Program-made: the position numbers and the translations under genes
DNA from: Ardenticatena maritima
GTDB lineage: Bacteria; Chloroflexota; Anaerolineae; Ardenticatenales; Ardenticatenaceae
Reading direction: 5' to 3'
DNA length: 64,000 nucleotides
NCBI RefSeq assembly: GCF_001306175.1
Contig: NZ_LGKN01000005.1
Coordinates: 1-64,000, forward strand
The notes under the pieces: generated by a model
Seen by the model: only the letters and a program-made list of their open reading frames with translations
The model's database searches: none
What the model was told of the DNA's origin: nothing
Part shown: positions 9,178-17,598 of the stretch, in pieces
How positions within the stretch are numbered: the stretch's first letter is position 1
Layout: every line of letters starts with the position of its first letter

Positions 9178-10376
9178 TGACACCCCTCCTCTCCCTCAGC
9201 GGCGCGCTCGACAAACAGGCGTGAAGGCCGCGGCGGGGGCGACGCTTCTCCCGCAGGCTCGGCAACAGCGCGGGCGCGGGCAAGCGCCGTACCGTCGAAA
9301 TCCACCAGCACCACCTCAATCTCCATGCGCGCGCCCATGTCGGCAACAAAAGCGGCGCATTGGCGGGCGGCTTCTTCAACCACACGGCGCACAGGACGCC
9401 AATCGTCCGCCGCGCGGCAAAGTTCCAGGAAGTGGCGGGCGGTGTTGGCATGACGCACGGCGTCCACCAGCGCGGGCGCACTTCCCACGTCCCGGCAAAT
9501 GTCCGCCAGAAAGGCAAAATCCACCTGATTGCCCGCCACGTGCGTGGTCATGTGCCCTTGGGCGGTTTTCACCAATTTGCCAATCATGCCCACCAGCGAC
9601 ACACGCGGCACGCCGTAGGCGGCGCACGTTTTCAACGCCGCACCCGTGAAGACGCTCATCTCCACGAAGACGTTTTCGGGCAAATCGGGGTAGAAAGTGC
9701 GGGCGTAGGCTTCCGAACGCCCACCGGTAGCTAGCACAAGGTGCTGCGCCCCGCTCAGCGCCGCCATTTCCGCCGCCTGCACCACACTCGCCCGCCATGC
9801 CGCCGTCGAATAGGGAAAGACCACGCCCGTTGTGCCCAAAATGCTGATGCCCCCCACAATGCCCAGCCGAGGGTTGAGCGTCTGTTGGGCGAGCCGCTCC
9901 CCTTCAGGAACTTCGATGATGACTTCAACAGCGCGGCGGTCGAGCAGGTCGCCCAGGACAGCGCGCACATGGTCGTCAATCATGCGGCGCGGCACAGGGT
10001 TGATGGCGGGACCGCCCACGGGCAAGCCCAGACCAGGGCGCGTCACCCGCCCCACCCCAACGCCCCCCTCGATGGTCAAGCCGGCGGCGCGGGTCGTATC
10101 CCAGCGCACACGGGCGCAAATGCGCGTGCCGTGCGTGATGTCGGGGTCGTCGCCGCCGTCTTTGATGATGCAGCAAGCGGCTTCCTCGGCGCTCACCCGC
10201 CACGCAATCGGCTGGAAGAACGCCTCGAACCCAATCGGCAGGCGCACGCAGACAGCGGAGACGGGACGCCCCGTGATGAGCGCCTGCGCCGCGGCGGTGG
10301 CGGCGGCGGTGGCGCAAGCGCCTGTTGTGAAGCCCCAACGCTTGCCCTGTTTGTTGCGCGGTGGTACGTGATGCAT
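9174..10376 (-). CDS. cbiD: Cobalt-precorrin-5B C1-methyltransferase CbiD
   Basis: 400 residues. It methylates C1 in the anaerobic pathway. The N-terminal G-F-T-T-G-A-C-A-T-A-A-A-T-A-A matches the CbiD signature, followed by K-D-G-G-D-D-P-D-I-T-H-G-T, G-G-V-G-V-G-R-V-T-R-P-G-L, A-I-N-P-V-P-R and G-G-I-S-I-L-G-T-T-G-V-V. The start has GAGGAGAG just upstream. The last 30 or so residues, rich in Pro, Arg and Glu, lie beyond the conserved domain. CbiD with CbiG and CbiX is good evidence that cobalt is inserted early. Confidence 0.95.
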   Translation of the reverse strand: MHHVPPRNKQGKRWGFTTGACATAAATAAAQALITGRPVSAVCVRLPIGFEAFFQPIAWRVSAEEAACCIIKDGGDDPDITHGTRICARVRWDTTRAAGLTIEGGVGVGRVTRPGLGLPVGGPAINPVPRRMIDDHVRAVLGDLLDRRAVEVIIEVPEGERLAQQTLNPRLGIVGGISILGTTGVVFPYSTAAWRASVVQAAEMAALSGAQHLVLATGGRSEAYARTFYPDLPENVFVEMSVFTGAALKTCAAYGVPRVSLVGMIGKLVKTAQGHMTTHVAGNQVDFAFLADICRDVGSAPALVDAVRHANTARHFLELCRAADDWRPVRRVVEEAARQCAAFVADMGARMEIEVVLVDFDGTALARARAVAEPAGEASPPPRPSRLFVERAAEGEEGCQ

Positions 10377-10391
10377 ACGCTCTCCTCACGT

Positions 10392-11054
10392 TCACGTATG
10401 CGGCGCGTCGCCCAGTGCCAGGCGCAACAGGGCGTTGACGATGGCAACCGCAACCGGCGAACCCCCTTTGCGCCCCGCGGTGGCAATCCATGCCACGTCG
10501 TGGCGGTGCATGAGCGCGGCTTTGCTTTCAACCGTGTTGATGAACCCCACCGGCACGCCCACAATCAGCGCGGGACGAATACGCTCCGTATCCAGCAGGT
10601 GCAGCGCCTCAAAGAGCGCCGTAGGCGCGTTCCCCACCACCAGCACGCCCCCATCGAGCAAGCCTTGCTCGGCGGCGATGCGCACACCCGCGGCACTGCG
10701 CGTGATGCCCTCGCAACGGGCGCGCTCGGCGGTGGTCGCTTCATGCACGAAGCAGTACGCCGCCCCGCCCAGGTCTCGGAGACGGCGCATGTCCAACCCG
10801 ACGCGCACCATGTTCACGTCGCAGACGATGGGCGCGCCCTGTTGCAGGGCGGCAACCCCTGCGGCTACCGCGCCCGCGCTGAAACGGGTAATGTGCGCGA
10901 ACTCAAAATCGGCAGTGGCGTGGATGATGCGCTCCACGATGGGCGCTTGTTCGGGCGGCAAGCGGACGCCCGCCGCCTGCAACGTGCGCCGAATCACGGC
11001 GAACGATGCCGCGCTAATCTGTTCCGGCTGTTGGGGTGAAGACGCCTTGCGCAT
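10392..11054 (-). CDS. cbiC: Precorrin-8X methylmutase CbiC/CobH
   Basis: 220 residues. It moves the methyl group from C11 to C12, giving (cobalt-)hydrogenobyrinic/cobyrinic acid. The catalytic His lies in I-I-H-A-T-A-D-F-E-F-A near residue 45. Other family segments are I-V-C-D-V-N-M-V-R-V-G, V-V-G-N-A-P-T-A-L-F-E and P-A-L-I-V-G-V-P-V-G-F-I-N-T-V-E-S-K. C-terminal G-R-K-G-G-S-P-V-A-V-A-I-V-N-A-L is typical. Spaced 12 bases from cbiX and 15 from cbiD in the operon. Confidence 0.95.
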   Translation of the reverse strand: MRKASSPQQPEQISAASFAVIRRTLQAAGVRLPPEQAPIVERIIHATADFEFAHITRFSAGAVAAGVAALQQGAPIVCDVNMVRVGLDMRRLRDLGGAAYCFVHEATTAERARCEGITRSAAGVRIAAEQGLLDGGVLVVGNAPTALFEALHLLDTERIRPALIVGVPVGFINTVESKAALMHRHDVAWIATAGRKGGSPVAVAIVNALLRLALGDAPHT

Positions 11055-11066
11055 GGTCGCCGCCTT

Positions 11067-11993
11067 TCAATGCTGATGCCCGTGGTCGTGGTCGTGGTGG
11101 TGGTGATGATGGTGGTGATGGTGATGCCCGTCCAGCCCCCGCAAGCCGTGATGGTGGTCGCTGGTTTGGGGCAAGCCATGCTCATGCTCGAAGCCGGGCA
11201 TGCGATGGCGATATTTGCACAGGTCGCAATTCATCGCGGCGCGCCCTTCCATGGCTTCTTGCAGGCGCTGTTGCACCAGCGCGAGAATGCGCTCATCAGC
11301 GCCGAGCGGTTCCGCCATCAAAAATTCGTGTTCGGGATGCGCACGTGCGGCGTCCGCCACCATGCGGGCGATGTTTTTCAGGATGATGCCCGTGAAGAAG
11401 AAGTGCGGCGTCACGATGATGCGGCGTGCGCCCAGCCGCACACAGCGTTCCAGCCCGGCAGGCACGGTCGGCGCGGTGAGGCTGTAAAAAGCGGTCTCCA
11501 CCCAGCCGTAGCCGCGCCCTTCCCAGAGCAGGCGCGCCAGTTTGAAGACGTTGGAGTTGGAATCGGGGTCGCGGCTGCCGCGCCCCACAAGCAAGACCGC
11601 CGTCTCGTCCAGCGGGATGGGGCGTGTGGACGCGGCAAGGGCGGCTTGGGTGCGGTCGTCCAGCGTTTCGACAATGAACGGATGCACGCCGAGCGGTGTG
11701 GCGTAGTCAATGCGCACGTGCGGCCATTCGCGGCGCGCCCAGTTGAGGATGGTGGGCACGTCGTTCTTTTGATGCCCCGCCGGACCAAGAAAGAGCGGCA
11801 ACGCGATGATGTGGGTAGCGCCGTTTGCGACGGCTTCGCGCAAGCCAACGATGATGGGCGGGTCGGCGAGTTCCAGATAGCAGGGCACGGTCGGCCAATC
11901 CAGGTAGCGCGACAAGGCGCGTGCAAAGGCTTCAAATTGGGCGACGCCTTCGGCGTCACGCGTTCCGTGGGCAATCAACAAGACGGTTGGCAT
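11067..11993 (-). CDS. cbiX: Sirohydrochlorin cobaltochelatase CbiX, long form with metal-binding tail
   Basis: 308 residues. It inserts Co2+ into sirohydrochlorin. Two homologous CbiX/SirB-type domains are present: the first begins L-L-I-A-H-G-T-R-D with the catalytic His; the second begins [16 protein letters not shown] with Arg in that place. After residue 250 comes [11 protein letters not shown], matching the MXCXXC motif that binds an Fe-S cluster in long CbiX proteins of the Bacillus megaterium type, followed by a tail of about 35 residues dominated by His with an uninterrupted run of about 11. The tail probably buffers or delivers metal (inference). It overlaps the upstream gene by 19 bases; GAAGGAG precedes the ATG. 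Confidence 0.94.
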   Translation of the reverse strand: MPTVLLIAHGTRDAEGVAQFEAFARALSRYLDWPTVPCYLELADPPIIVGLREAVANGATHIIALPLFLGPAGHQKNDVPTILNWARREWPHVRIDYATPLGVHPFIVETLDDRTQAALAASTRPIPLDETAVLLVGRGSRDPDSNSNVFKLARLLWEGRGYGWVETAFYSLTAPTVPAGLERCVRLGARRIIVTPHFFFTGIILKNIARMVADAARAHPEHEFLMAEPLGADERILALVQQRLQEAMEGRAAMNCDLCKYRHRMPGFEHEHGLPQTSDHHHGLRGLDGHHHHHHHHHHHDHDHGHQH

Positions 11994-13732
11994 GTCGGCT
12001 CCTTCTCTCCTGGTTTGATGGGATGTTCGGGATGCGTCGTCTGGTGCAAGACCTGCAACGCCCGTTCGACATGGTGGGCTTCAACGTGTGGCGCGCCGTC
12101 GAGCACCGCCTGGTCGCCCGCGGCGCGCACCACGCCCCCCAGTTCGCGCAGGCGCAGGGTCAGGCGTCCGGGCGGCGCACGGCGGGCGGCTTCGGCGATG
12201 AGCGCGTCAACTGCGGCGCGGGTGAAGTGGGGGATACGCCCGTCGCGCGCCACTTCCTGCGCCACGAAGCGCGCCAGCGCGGCGCGGTTTTCGGGCGTGT
12301 CGGGCATGCTCGTCGCCATGTGGACTTCGTAGCCGTAGCCCTGCATGCGCGAACGCAAAGCAGGATGCAGGCGCTGCAAGTCGTCGGTGTTGCCCGCCAG
12401 CACCAGCACCACGTCGCAGGGCACGGGGTCGGTGCGCACCATGCTCCCACTCGATGCGGGGGAGCGCCCGGTAATCGCCAGTCGCCGCGACTGGATGGCG
12501 CTGAGCAGGTGTTGCTGGGTTTCACGCGAAAGCGTGCCCACTTCGTCAATGAAGAGCACGCCCCCATGCGCCTGATGGAGCGCGCCCGCTTCCACCAGAT
12601 GGTGGGGTGGTGTTTCGCGCCCCCCGGACTGGAAGGGGTCGTGCCGCACGTCGCCCAGCAGGGCGCCGGCGTGCAAGCCGGTGGCGTCCACAAAGGGCGC
12701 ACGGCGGGGGTGCTGGCGTACCAGCAGGCGGGGCGTATGCGCTTGCTGGGTCGGCGATGCCGTGGTGCGCCAGAAAAGCCACACCACGCCCGCCAGCAGC
12801 AGCACCCACTGCCACGCCCCCGTGAAACGGGCGGCAAACGCCGCGACGCCCAGCCCCACCACCGCCAGCGCCAGCAGAAAGCGGCGCACCAGCAGCCGAC
12901 GACGCACGGCGGCTTCGGCGGCGGCGATGAGACGCGCGCCGCGCCCGGCGGGAACGGTGCGGATGCGCGGGCTGATGGGTTGCTCCGGGTTGGGGAGCAC
13001 TAGCACGTCATGCAAGGTGTGGGGGGTCAGCAGTTCCGCCATGGCTTCGCCCAGCATGCTTTTGCCCGTGCCCGGTTCCCCCACCAGCAGAACAAAACGG
13101 CGCTGGCGAGCCGCCACCTGAATGACATGCACGGCGTGCGGCTGACCAATCACCTGCGCCAGGCGCAAGGGCGGCACGGGAATGTCGGCGGTGGTCTCCC
13201 ACTCGGCGGTGTCGCAGGCGGTGCAGACGCGCAAGGCGGCGTGGCTGTCGTAGCGGGCGAGCGCCAACAACGCCTCTTTCCGCGCTTGCTGGGGGGCATG
13301 CGGGGCGCGCAGTGCCGTGGCGAGCAGGCGCTCGGCAACGGCGAGCGCGGACGGCGTGGGCGCGTCGAGCAGGGCGACCACGGCATGCAGAACGGTTTGC
13401 CACTGCCGCGGGGTTGGCGCGGCGGGCAGGGGCGTTTCCACGCCGCGCCGCCACCAAGCCGCCAGGGTGCGGGCGCTTTCTTCACGCACAAAACGCTCGC
13501 GGTCGTCCGCCAGGCGCCACAGCACCGCCCGCTCATCAGTCGAAGGGGTGGGCGTGTGCGCCAGCCGCCGCGCGGCAACCCATCGCACCGTCCAATGGGG
13601 CGCGTTCGCCAGAACCGCCACGGGGTCGGGTGCGAAAAGGCGTTCCAGCCAGGGCAACGCCGCCCCCAAGGCGGCGGGGGGCGCATGGCGAAGAAGCGGC
13701 AGCAGCACCGACCAGCGCCACATGTCAAACAT
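11975..13732 (-). CDS. Membrane-anchored LonB-like AAA+ ATPase without protease domain, HEAT-like N-terminus
   Basis: 585 residues from the ATG at 13732 (an ATG three codons later is possible). Residues 1 to about 175 are helical with alternating Trp/Arg/Ala, resembling HEAT/ARM repeats. An AAA+ core follows: Walker A G-E-P-G-T-G-K-S at 218-225, Walker B G-V-L-F-I-D-E at 391-397, sensor N in L-A-G-N-T-D at 446-450, and arginines at H-P-A-L-R-S-R. Two hydrophobic segments (about 284-300 and 306-321) lie between Walker A and B, exactly where archaeal LonB carries its membrane anchor, and [14 protein letters not shown] also matches LonB. The S16 protease domain with its Ser-Lys dyad is absent: the protein ends after the ATPase lid. 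It overlaps both neighbours in the B12 operon. Function unknown. Confidence 0.8.
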   Translation of the reverse strand: MFDMWRWSVLLPLLRHAPPAALGAALPWLERLFAPDPVAVLANAPHWTVRWVAARRLAHTPTPSTDERAVLWRLADDRERFVREESARTLAAWWRRGVETPLPAAPTPRQWQTVLHAVVALLDAPTPSALAVAERLLATALRAPHAPQQARKEALLALARYDSHAALRVCTACDTAEWETTADIPVPPLRLAQVIGQPHAVHVIQVAARQRRFVLLVGEPGTGKSMLGEAMAELLTPHTLHDVLVLPNPEQPISPRIRTVPAGRGARLIAAAEAAVRRRLLVRRFLLALAVVGLGVAAFAARFTGAWQWVLLLAGVVWLFWRTTASPTQQAHTPRLLVRQHPRRAPFVDATGLHAGALLGDVRHDPFQSGGRETPPHHLVEAGALHQAHGGVLFIDEVGTLSRETQQHLLSAIQSRRLAITGRSPASSGSMVRTDPVPCDVVLVLAGNTDDLQRLHPALRSRMQGYGYEVHMATSMPDTPENRAALARFVAQEVARDGRIPHFTRAAVDALIAEAARRAPPGRLTLRLRELGGVVRAAGDQAVLDGAPHVEAHHVERALQVLHQTTHPEHPIKPGEKEPTCQPSC

Positions 13733-14783
13733 GCGCCCCCGCAAGCAGACGGCGTTGTGTGCGGCGCGCCAGCCCATAGCCCGCCAGCATGCCCGCCAGC
13801 AACGGCGTCAACAGGATGAGCAGGGCGCGCACTTTCACCCAAAACGGCGGCGAGACGCCGCGCACGGGGAGGATGGTCTCGTCGGTGAAGGATTCGCCGG
13901 TTTCGTCATACAGAACGGTAAAGCGCAAGCGGTGCGGCGCGCCGTCGAAGAGGTGCATGGCGGCGTGGGTGTGCCCCGCCTGCAAGGGCATGGTGAAACG
14001 GTAGATGGGCTTTTCATCTTCGGTGTGAATGGCTTCCACCAGAATGCGCCCGGCGGGCAGGGGCTGGTTGTTGAGCGGGATGACGTTCAGGTGGAAGCCG
14101 AAAGGCGTGCCCACCACGGCTTCGGTCGCGTCAAATGCGCCCTCGATGCGGAAGGTGGGCGTTTCATACGACCACTCATTTTCAGCGGGGGGCGTCTCAT
14201 GTTCGCCGCCATGCGCGGCAACGGGGGCGCTCCACAGCCCGGCAAGCAAGGCGCACGCCGCCAACACCAGCAAGCGCGACGCCGACCGCCCGATGAGCAG
14301 CCCCGCCGCCAGCCCCACGCCAAAAAGCCCACCAAGAAGCGCCAAAAAGTTGCGCCGTTCGGCGGGGTTTTCGCCAATGGTGAGCGTGGCGCGGGCATGT
14401 TGGCGGTCGCCGTTGGGCAGTTGGGCTTCCACGTCGAAGGTGTAGGCGCCGCGAATGGGATAGACCAGCCCCACTTCAACACGCCCGTTCTGCGCAAGAG
14501 CGGGAATGTCGAGCAGTTGCGAGCCTTCGACGTAGGGGAAATCGGTTCCCAAGAGGCGGGGCGGTTGAGGGGCGGCAAGATGCAGCCAGACGAGCCCCTC
14601 AATGGGGTTGCCCTCGGCGTCGCGCAGGTCGAGTGTGGTGGTGGTGAAGGTTTCATCCGGAATGATGGCTTGCACGGGGGGATTGGTGGTGATGCGCACG
14701 GTCAGCGCGGAAGCCGCACGGACGCGCGCGCCCCCGACCAGCGCCAGAGCAACGAGCAGGCAAAGCCAGAGGTAGCGTTTCAT
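13725..14783 (-). CDS. Unrecognised exported membrane protein of the cobalamin operon (two beta domains, His-rich motifs)
   Basis: 352 residues. I do not recognise a named family with certainty. A signal peptide ([15 protein letters not shown], cleavage after about A-R-V-R-A) is followed by an extracytoplasmic beta-rich domain (about 25-135), two membrane segments (about 145-185), a second beta-rich domain (about 190-310) that resembles FixH/YtkA-like domains, and a last membrane helix (about 315-340) with a basic cytoplasmic end. Potential metal ligands are A-H-G-G-E-H-E at the start of the second domain and H-T-H-A-A-M-H within it. The ATG at 14783 has AACAGGAG upstream. Its position between cbtB and the LonB-like gene under a B12 riboswitch suggests cobalt handling at the membrane (inference). 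Confidence 0.75.
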   Translation of the reverse strand: MKRYLWLCLLVALALVGGARVRAASALTVRITTNPPVQAIIPDETFTTTTLDLRDAEGNPIEGLVWLHLAAPQPPRLLGTDFPYVEGSQLLDIPALAQNGRVEVGLVYPIRGAYTFDVEAQLPNGDRQHARATLTIGENPAERRNFLALLGGLFGVGLAAGLLIGRSASRLLVLAACALLAGLWSAPVAAHGGEHETPPAENEWSYETPTFRIEGAFDATEAVVGTPFGFHLNVIPLNNQPLPAGRILVEAIHTEDEKPIYRFTMPLQAGHTHAAMHLFDGAPHRLRFTVLYDETGESFTDETILPVRGVSPPFWVKVRALLILLTPLLAGMLAGYGLARRTQRRLLAGAHV

Positions 14784-14799
14784 GTGCACACTCCTGTTG

Positions 14800-14988
14800 T
14801 TAGTGGCATGGGACGACGTAGAGCGCATGGCGCAGTTCGTGGAAGGCGTCATGCAGGGGTGGGTAGTTGGTGAAAAGCACCGCCCACAGCACGACGCCGA
14901 CGACAATCAGCACCAGCGCCATTTGGACGAAGGCGTGTTCCCAAAGGTGGCTCTGTTCGTGCTGGGTGTGGGTTTCGTGCGTGTACAT
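14800..14988 (-). CDS. cbtB: CbtB-like cobalt transporter subunit
   Basis: 62 residues. A His-rich N-terminus (M-Y-T-H-E-T-H-T-Q-H-E-Q-S-H) leads into one membrane helix (about 22-42), then P-P-L-H-D-A-F-H-E-L-R-H-A-L-Y-V-V-P-C-H. The H-D-x-x-H-x-x-R-H and final P-C-H match the CbtB family of B12-regulated cobalt uptake proteins (about 60 residues, one helix). CbtB normally pairs with the five-helix CbtA, which is not next to it here; the following 352-residue membrane protein may take that place (inference). It lies 13 bases after the ATPase/VWA gene. Confidence 0.82.
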   Translation of the reverse strand: MYTHETHTQHEQSHLWEHAFVQMALVLIVVGVVLWAVLFTNYPPLHDAFHELRHALYVVPCH

Positions 14989-15001
14989 GGATCTGCTCCT
15001 T

Positions 15002-16903
15002 TCATTTCAGGGTTTGCTGAACCACGCGCACAACCTGCTCCGCCGAAACGTCTTCCAGCGGGATGTGGACGCCGCGCAAGGCGGCGGCGAGTTCGGCGGC
15101 GCGCCCATGGCGCACAACGCCTTGCTCGGTGTCGAGCACGATGGCGGTGATGGGCTGGGCGGCGAGGTGGGCGGCGGCGTCCAGCGTGGCGTGCCAGGGG
15201 TCGCGCCCGTCCAGCGGCACGTTGGCTTTGCCGTCGGTAATGAGCACCAGCACGATGGGGCGTTCGGGTGTGGTGCGGTGGGCGCGCGCAATCATCTCGC
15301 CGGCGAGCGTGAGAGCGTGCGCCAACGGGGTGCGCCCGCCGGTGGGCAATGTGCGCAAGGCGCGTTCCGCCAGTTCGACGCTGTGGGTGGGGGGCAAAAG
15401 CACCTGCGCCTGTGGTCCACGAAAGGCGATAAGCGCCACGTCGTCACGCTGGCGGTAGGCGTCGCCCAAGAGCGTGAGCACGGCGCCTTTGGCGGCTTCC
15501 ATGCGCCGACGGGCAGCCATGGAGCCTGAGGCGTCCACCACGAAGAGAATGAGCGTGCCCGTGCGCCCTTCGCGCACTTTGCGGTGCAGGTCGTCGCGCT
15601 GGATGGTGATGTGGGCGTCGCCGCGCCCCAGGGCGGTGCGCAGGGTGGCGTCGAAGGCGATGTCGGTAGCGTGGGGGTCGCGCACGGCGCGCACGTAGCG
15701 CCCGCGGGGGCTTTGGGTGGCGGCGGCGCGGCGGCCGTGGGGGCGGGGGGGAGAAGCCGCCCCCACAACCTGGATGTGAGGTGTTGCCGTCGGCGACGGT
15801 GCGAAGGTTTCTTCTTCGACGCCGTCCGCCGGGGGGGAATCGCCGTCGGGCGACGGCTCAGGCGCGTCGCCCTCGGCGTTGGGGGGCGTGTCGGTCAGGT
15901 CGCGCATGAGGTCGTCCAGCCGCTGGCGGTCGAGATGGGGCTGTTCAAAGGGTTGCCGGCGGCGGCGGTGGGGCAAGACGAGTTCGGCGGCGGTGCGCAC
16001 GTCGTCGGGGGTGACGTGGGTGCGCCCGTCAAACGCCGCGAGCGTGCAGGCGGTTTTGCAGAGAGTGATGTCGGCGCGCACGCCTTCGACTTCAAACTCC
16101 ACGCAGAGCCGCGCGATGAAGGCGAGCATGTCATCGTCAAGGTGGACGTGCGGCAAGCGTTCGCGCGCGGCAAGAATGCGCGCGCGCAAGGCGTCTTCTT
16201 CGGCGCGCCAGGCGGCGGCAAAGGCGTGTGGGTCGCGTTCAAACGCCATGCGCCGCCGCACCACCTCGGCGCGTTCGGCGGGGTCGGTCGGCGCGACCAC
16301 GTCCACCATCAACCCGAAGCGGTCGAGCAATTGGGGGCGCAGGTCGCCTTCTTCGGGGTTCATCGTGCCGATGAGCACGAAACGCGCGGGGTGGGTGATG
16401 GCAAAGCCTTCGCGCTGCACCGTGTTGACGCCCATCGCGGCGGCGTCGAGCAAGAGGTCAACCAGGTGGTCGGCGAGCAGGTTGACCTCGTCAATGTAGA
16501 GCACGCCGCGGTGCGCGGCGGCGAGCATGCCCGGCTGGAAGGCATGTTCACGCTCGCGCAAAACGCGCTGGATGTCGAGCGTACCCACCACGCGGTCTTC
16601 GGTCGCGCCCAACGGCAGGGTGATGAAAGGGGCAGGGCGCGTTTCGACCTGGCGGTCGGGTTGGCGGCAGGTGGGGCATGCGTCGCAAGGGGCGTCGGGG
16701 TCGCAGTTGAAGGCGCACCCCACAACCGTGCGGATGGGCGGCAGAAGCGCCGCGAGGGCGCGCGCGGCGGTGCTCTTCGCCGACCCCTTGTGCCCACGGA
16801 TGAGCACGCCACCGATGGCGGGGTTGACGGCGTTGAGCAGGAGCGCGGTTTTCAGTTGGTCTTGCCCGACGATGGCGGTAAACGGGTAACGTGGTTGGTT
16901 CAT
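15002..16903 (-). CDS. ChlI/ChlD-type AAA+ and VWA chelatase subunit (putative cobaltochelatase component)
   Basis: 633 residues combining both small subunits of Mg-chelatase-type enzymes. Residues 1 to about 330 are ChlI-like: F-T-A-I-V-G-Q-D-Q at the start, Walker A R-G-H-K-G-S-A-K-S-T near 36-45, a four-Cys insert (C-D-P-D-A-P-C-D-A-C-P-T-C), Walker B L-Y-I-D-E-V-N-L-L, and an arginine-finger region. A Pro/Glu/Asp-rich linker (about 345-430) leads to a VWA domain with the MIDAS motif F-V-V-D-A-S-G-S-M-A near 470. Such proteins power metal insertion with a large CobN/ChlH subunit, absent from this window. It is the first gene after the B12 riboswitch, so cobalt is the likely metal, although CbiX in the same operon is a simpler cobaltochelatase. 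Confidence 0.88.
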   Translation of the reverse strand: MNQPRYPFTAIVGQDQLKTALLLNAVNPAIGGVLIRGHKGSAKSTAARALAALLPPIRTVVGCAFNCDPDAPCDACPTCRQPDRQVETRPAPFITLPLGATEDRVVGTLDIQRVLREREHAFQPGMLAAAHRGVLYIDEVNLLADHLVDLLLDAAAMGVNTVQREGFAITHPARFVLIGTMNPEEGDLRPQLLDRFGLMVDVVAPTDPAERAEVVRRRMAFERDPHAFAAAWRAEEDALRARILAARERLPHVHLDDDMLAFIARLCVEFEVEGVRADITLCKTACTLAAFDGRTHVTPDDVRTAAELVLPHRRRRQPFEQPHLDRQRLDDLMRDLTDTPPNAEGDAPEPSPDGDSPPADGVEEETFAPSPTATPHIQVVGAASPPRPHGRRAAATQSPRGRYVRAVRDPHATDIAFDATLRTALGRGDAHITIQRDDLHRKVREGRTGTLILFVVDASGSMAARRRMEAAKGAVLTLLGDAYRQRDDVALIAFRGPQAQVLLPPTHSVELAERALRTLPTGGRTPLAHALTLAGEMIARAHRTTPERPIVLVLITDGKANVPLDGRDPWHATLDAAAHLAAQPITAIVLDTEQGVVRHGRAAELAAALRGVHIPLEDVSAEQVVRVVQQTLK

Positions 16904-16947
16904 GGTTCGACCTCATGCGTGCGCGCGAAAAGGGGGAAGCGCCGACA

Positions 16948-16979
16948 ACAAAAAAGGCGACTTCGCGAGGAGAGTCGCC
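16948..16979 (-). terminator. Second terminator between B12 riboswitch and operon
   Basis: On the minus strand GGCGACT pairs with AGTCGCC around a 10-nt loop and is followed by TTTTTTGTTG. It lies 45 bases before the first operon gene and after another hairpin, so it could act as a second checkpoint of the B12 attenuation system. Confidence 0.8.
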
Positions 16980-16988
16980 GGGGAGAAA

Positions 16989-17013
16989 CGAAAAACCCGC
17001 CGGAAGGCGGGTT
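16989..17013 (-). terminator. First terminator downstream of the B12 riboswitch
   Basis: Minus-strand hairpin AACCCGCC-TTCC-GGCGGGTT followed by TTTCG. It sits directly downstream of the riboswitch aptamer and is the expected expression platform that ends transcription when adenosylcobalamin is bound. Confidence 0.82.
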
Positions 17014-17049
17014 GCGTGCGAGAGAAGCGACACGCTCGGCCCCCTTTTC

Positions 17050-17215
17050 CGCGAAGGTGGTACACGAGCCACAGTGCAGGCGGAGTATCGGGCTTCACGC
17101 TCGCGGGCGTGTTACCGTTGCGGGACAGCGCCGGACTTTCACCGGTCTTCCTCCATTGTGCGCCGCGCATCCGGGCGACTGGCGCACCTGCACCGAGCCA
17201 TATGCAATTGTCAAC
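17050..17215 (-). promoter_or_regulatory. Cobalamin (B12) riboswitch
   Basis: Read on the minus strand, the region contains the conserved cobalamin aptamer core: GGTGAAAGTCCGGCGCTG and TCCCGCAACGGTAAC (17111-17143 region), preceded by GGAGGAAGACC, and the B12-box-like AGCCCGATACTCCGCCTG (about 17078-17096). The order and spacing fit the family. The outer limits are approximate. It controls the whole 16-kb minus-strand operon and is followed by two terminator hairpins. Confidence 0.93.
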
Positions 17216-17232
17216 AGGTCAAAGCAGGCGCG

Positions 17233-17260
17233 ATTGTAAGAAAAACCGAACGGGCGTCAA
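17233..17260 (-). promoter_or_regulatory. Promoter of the cobalamin operon
   Basis: Minus strand: -35 TTGACG and -10 TACAAT separated by 16 bp. Transcription would begin near 17226, about 10 bases before the riboswitch. Confidence 0.7.
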
Positions 17261-17598
17261 GCGGCGGGACACGAACAGCGCGCAAAACGACGCTGAGCGA
17301 GACGGGTTCGCAACCTAACGGGTGTTTGGTCAGCGTGTTCGGGTTGATTTTGCAAACAAAGGAAGTTTGCGTATGTTTGATGCGTAGATTTGCGCATACT
17401 TTGTATCACAAAATAATTCGCAACCCGACGGGGGTTTTTGCCACGCGAGTGGGTTGCGAAATGCTTTGTGTGTCAAAGGAATTTTGCGAATAAAACAAGG
17501 TGTTTTGCGCGTGTGGCGAGCCACTGAGAGGCGCGCTGCGCGGCGATTTGACACATGCAAGGCTTTTGGGTATCGTTGCGCCAGATTGAGCGCACGCT
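17261..17598. other. CRISPR leader-like region without genes
   Basis: About 340 bases with no convincing gene, richer in A and T than its surroundings and directly before the first CRISPR repeat. It holds an imperfect 21-bp direct repeat (17307-17327 and 17417-17437, both beginning TTCGCAACC), a perfect 10-bp inverted repeat TTCGCAACCC/GGGTTGCGAA (17417-17426 and 17451-17460), and a TGCGC/GCGCA inverted repeat close to the array. Repeat polarity and the decayed distal repeat both place the leader here. Leader function is inferred. Confidence 0.6.
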
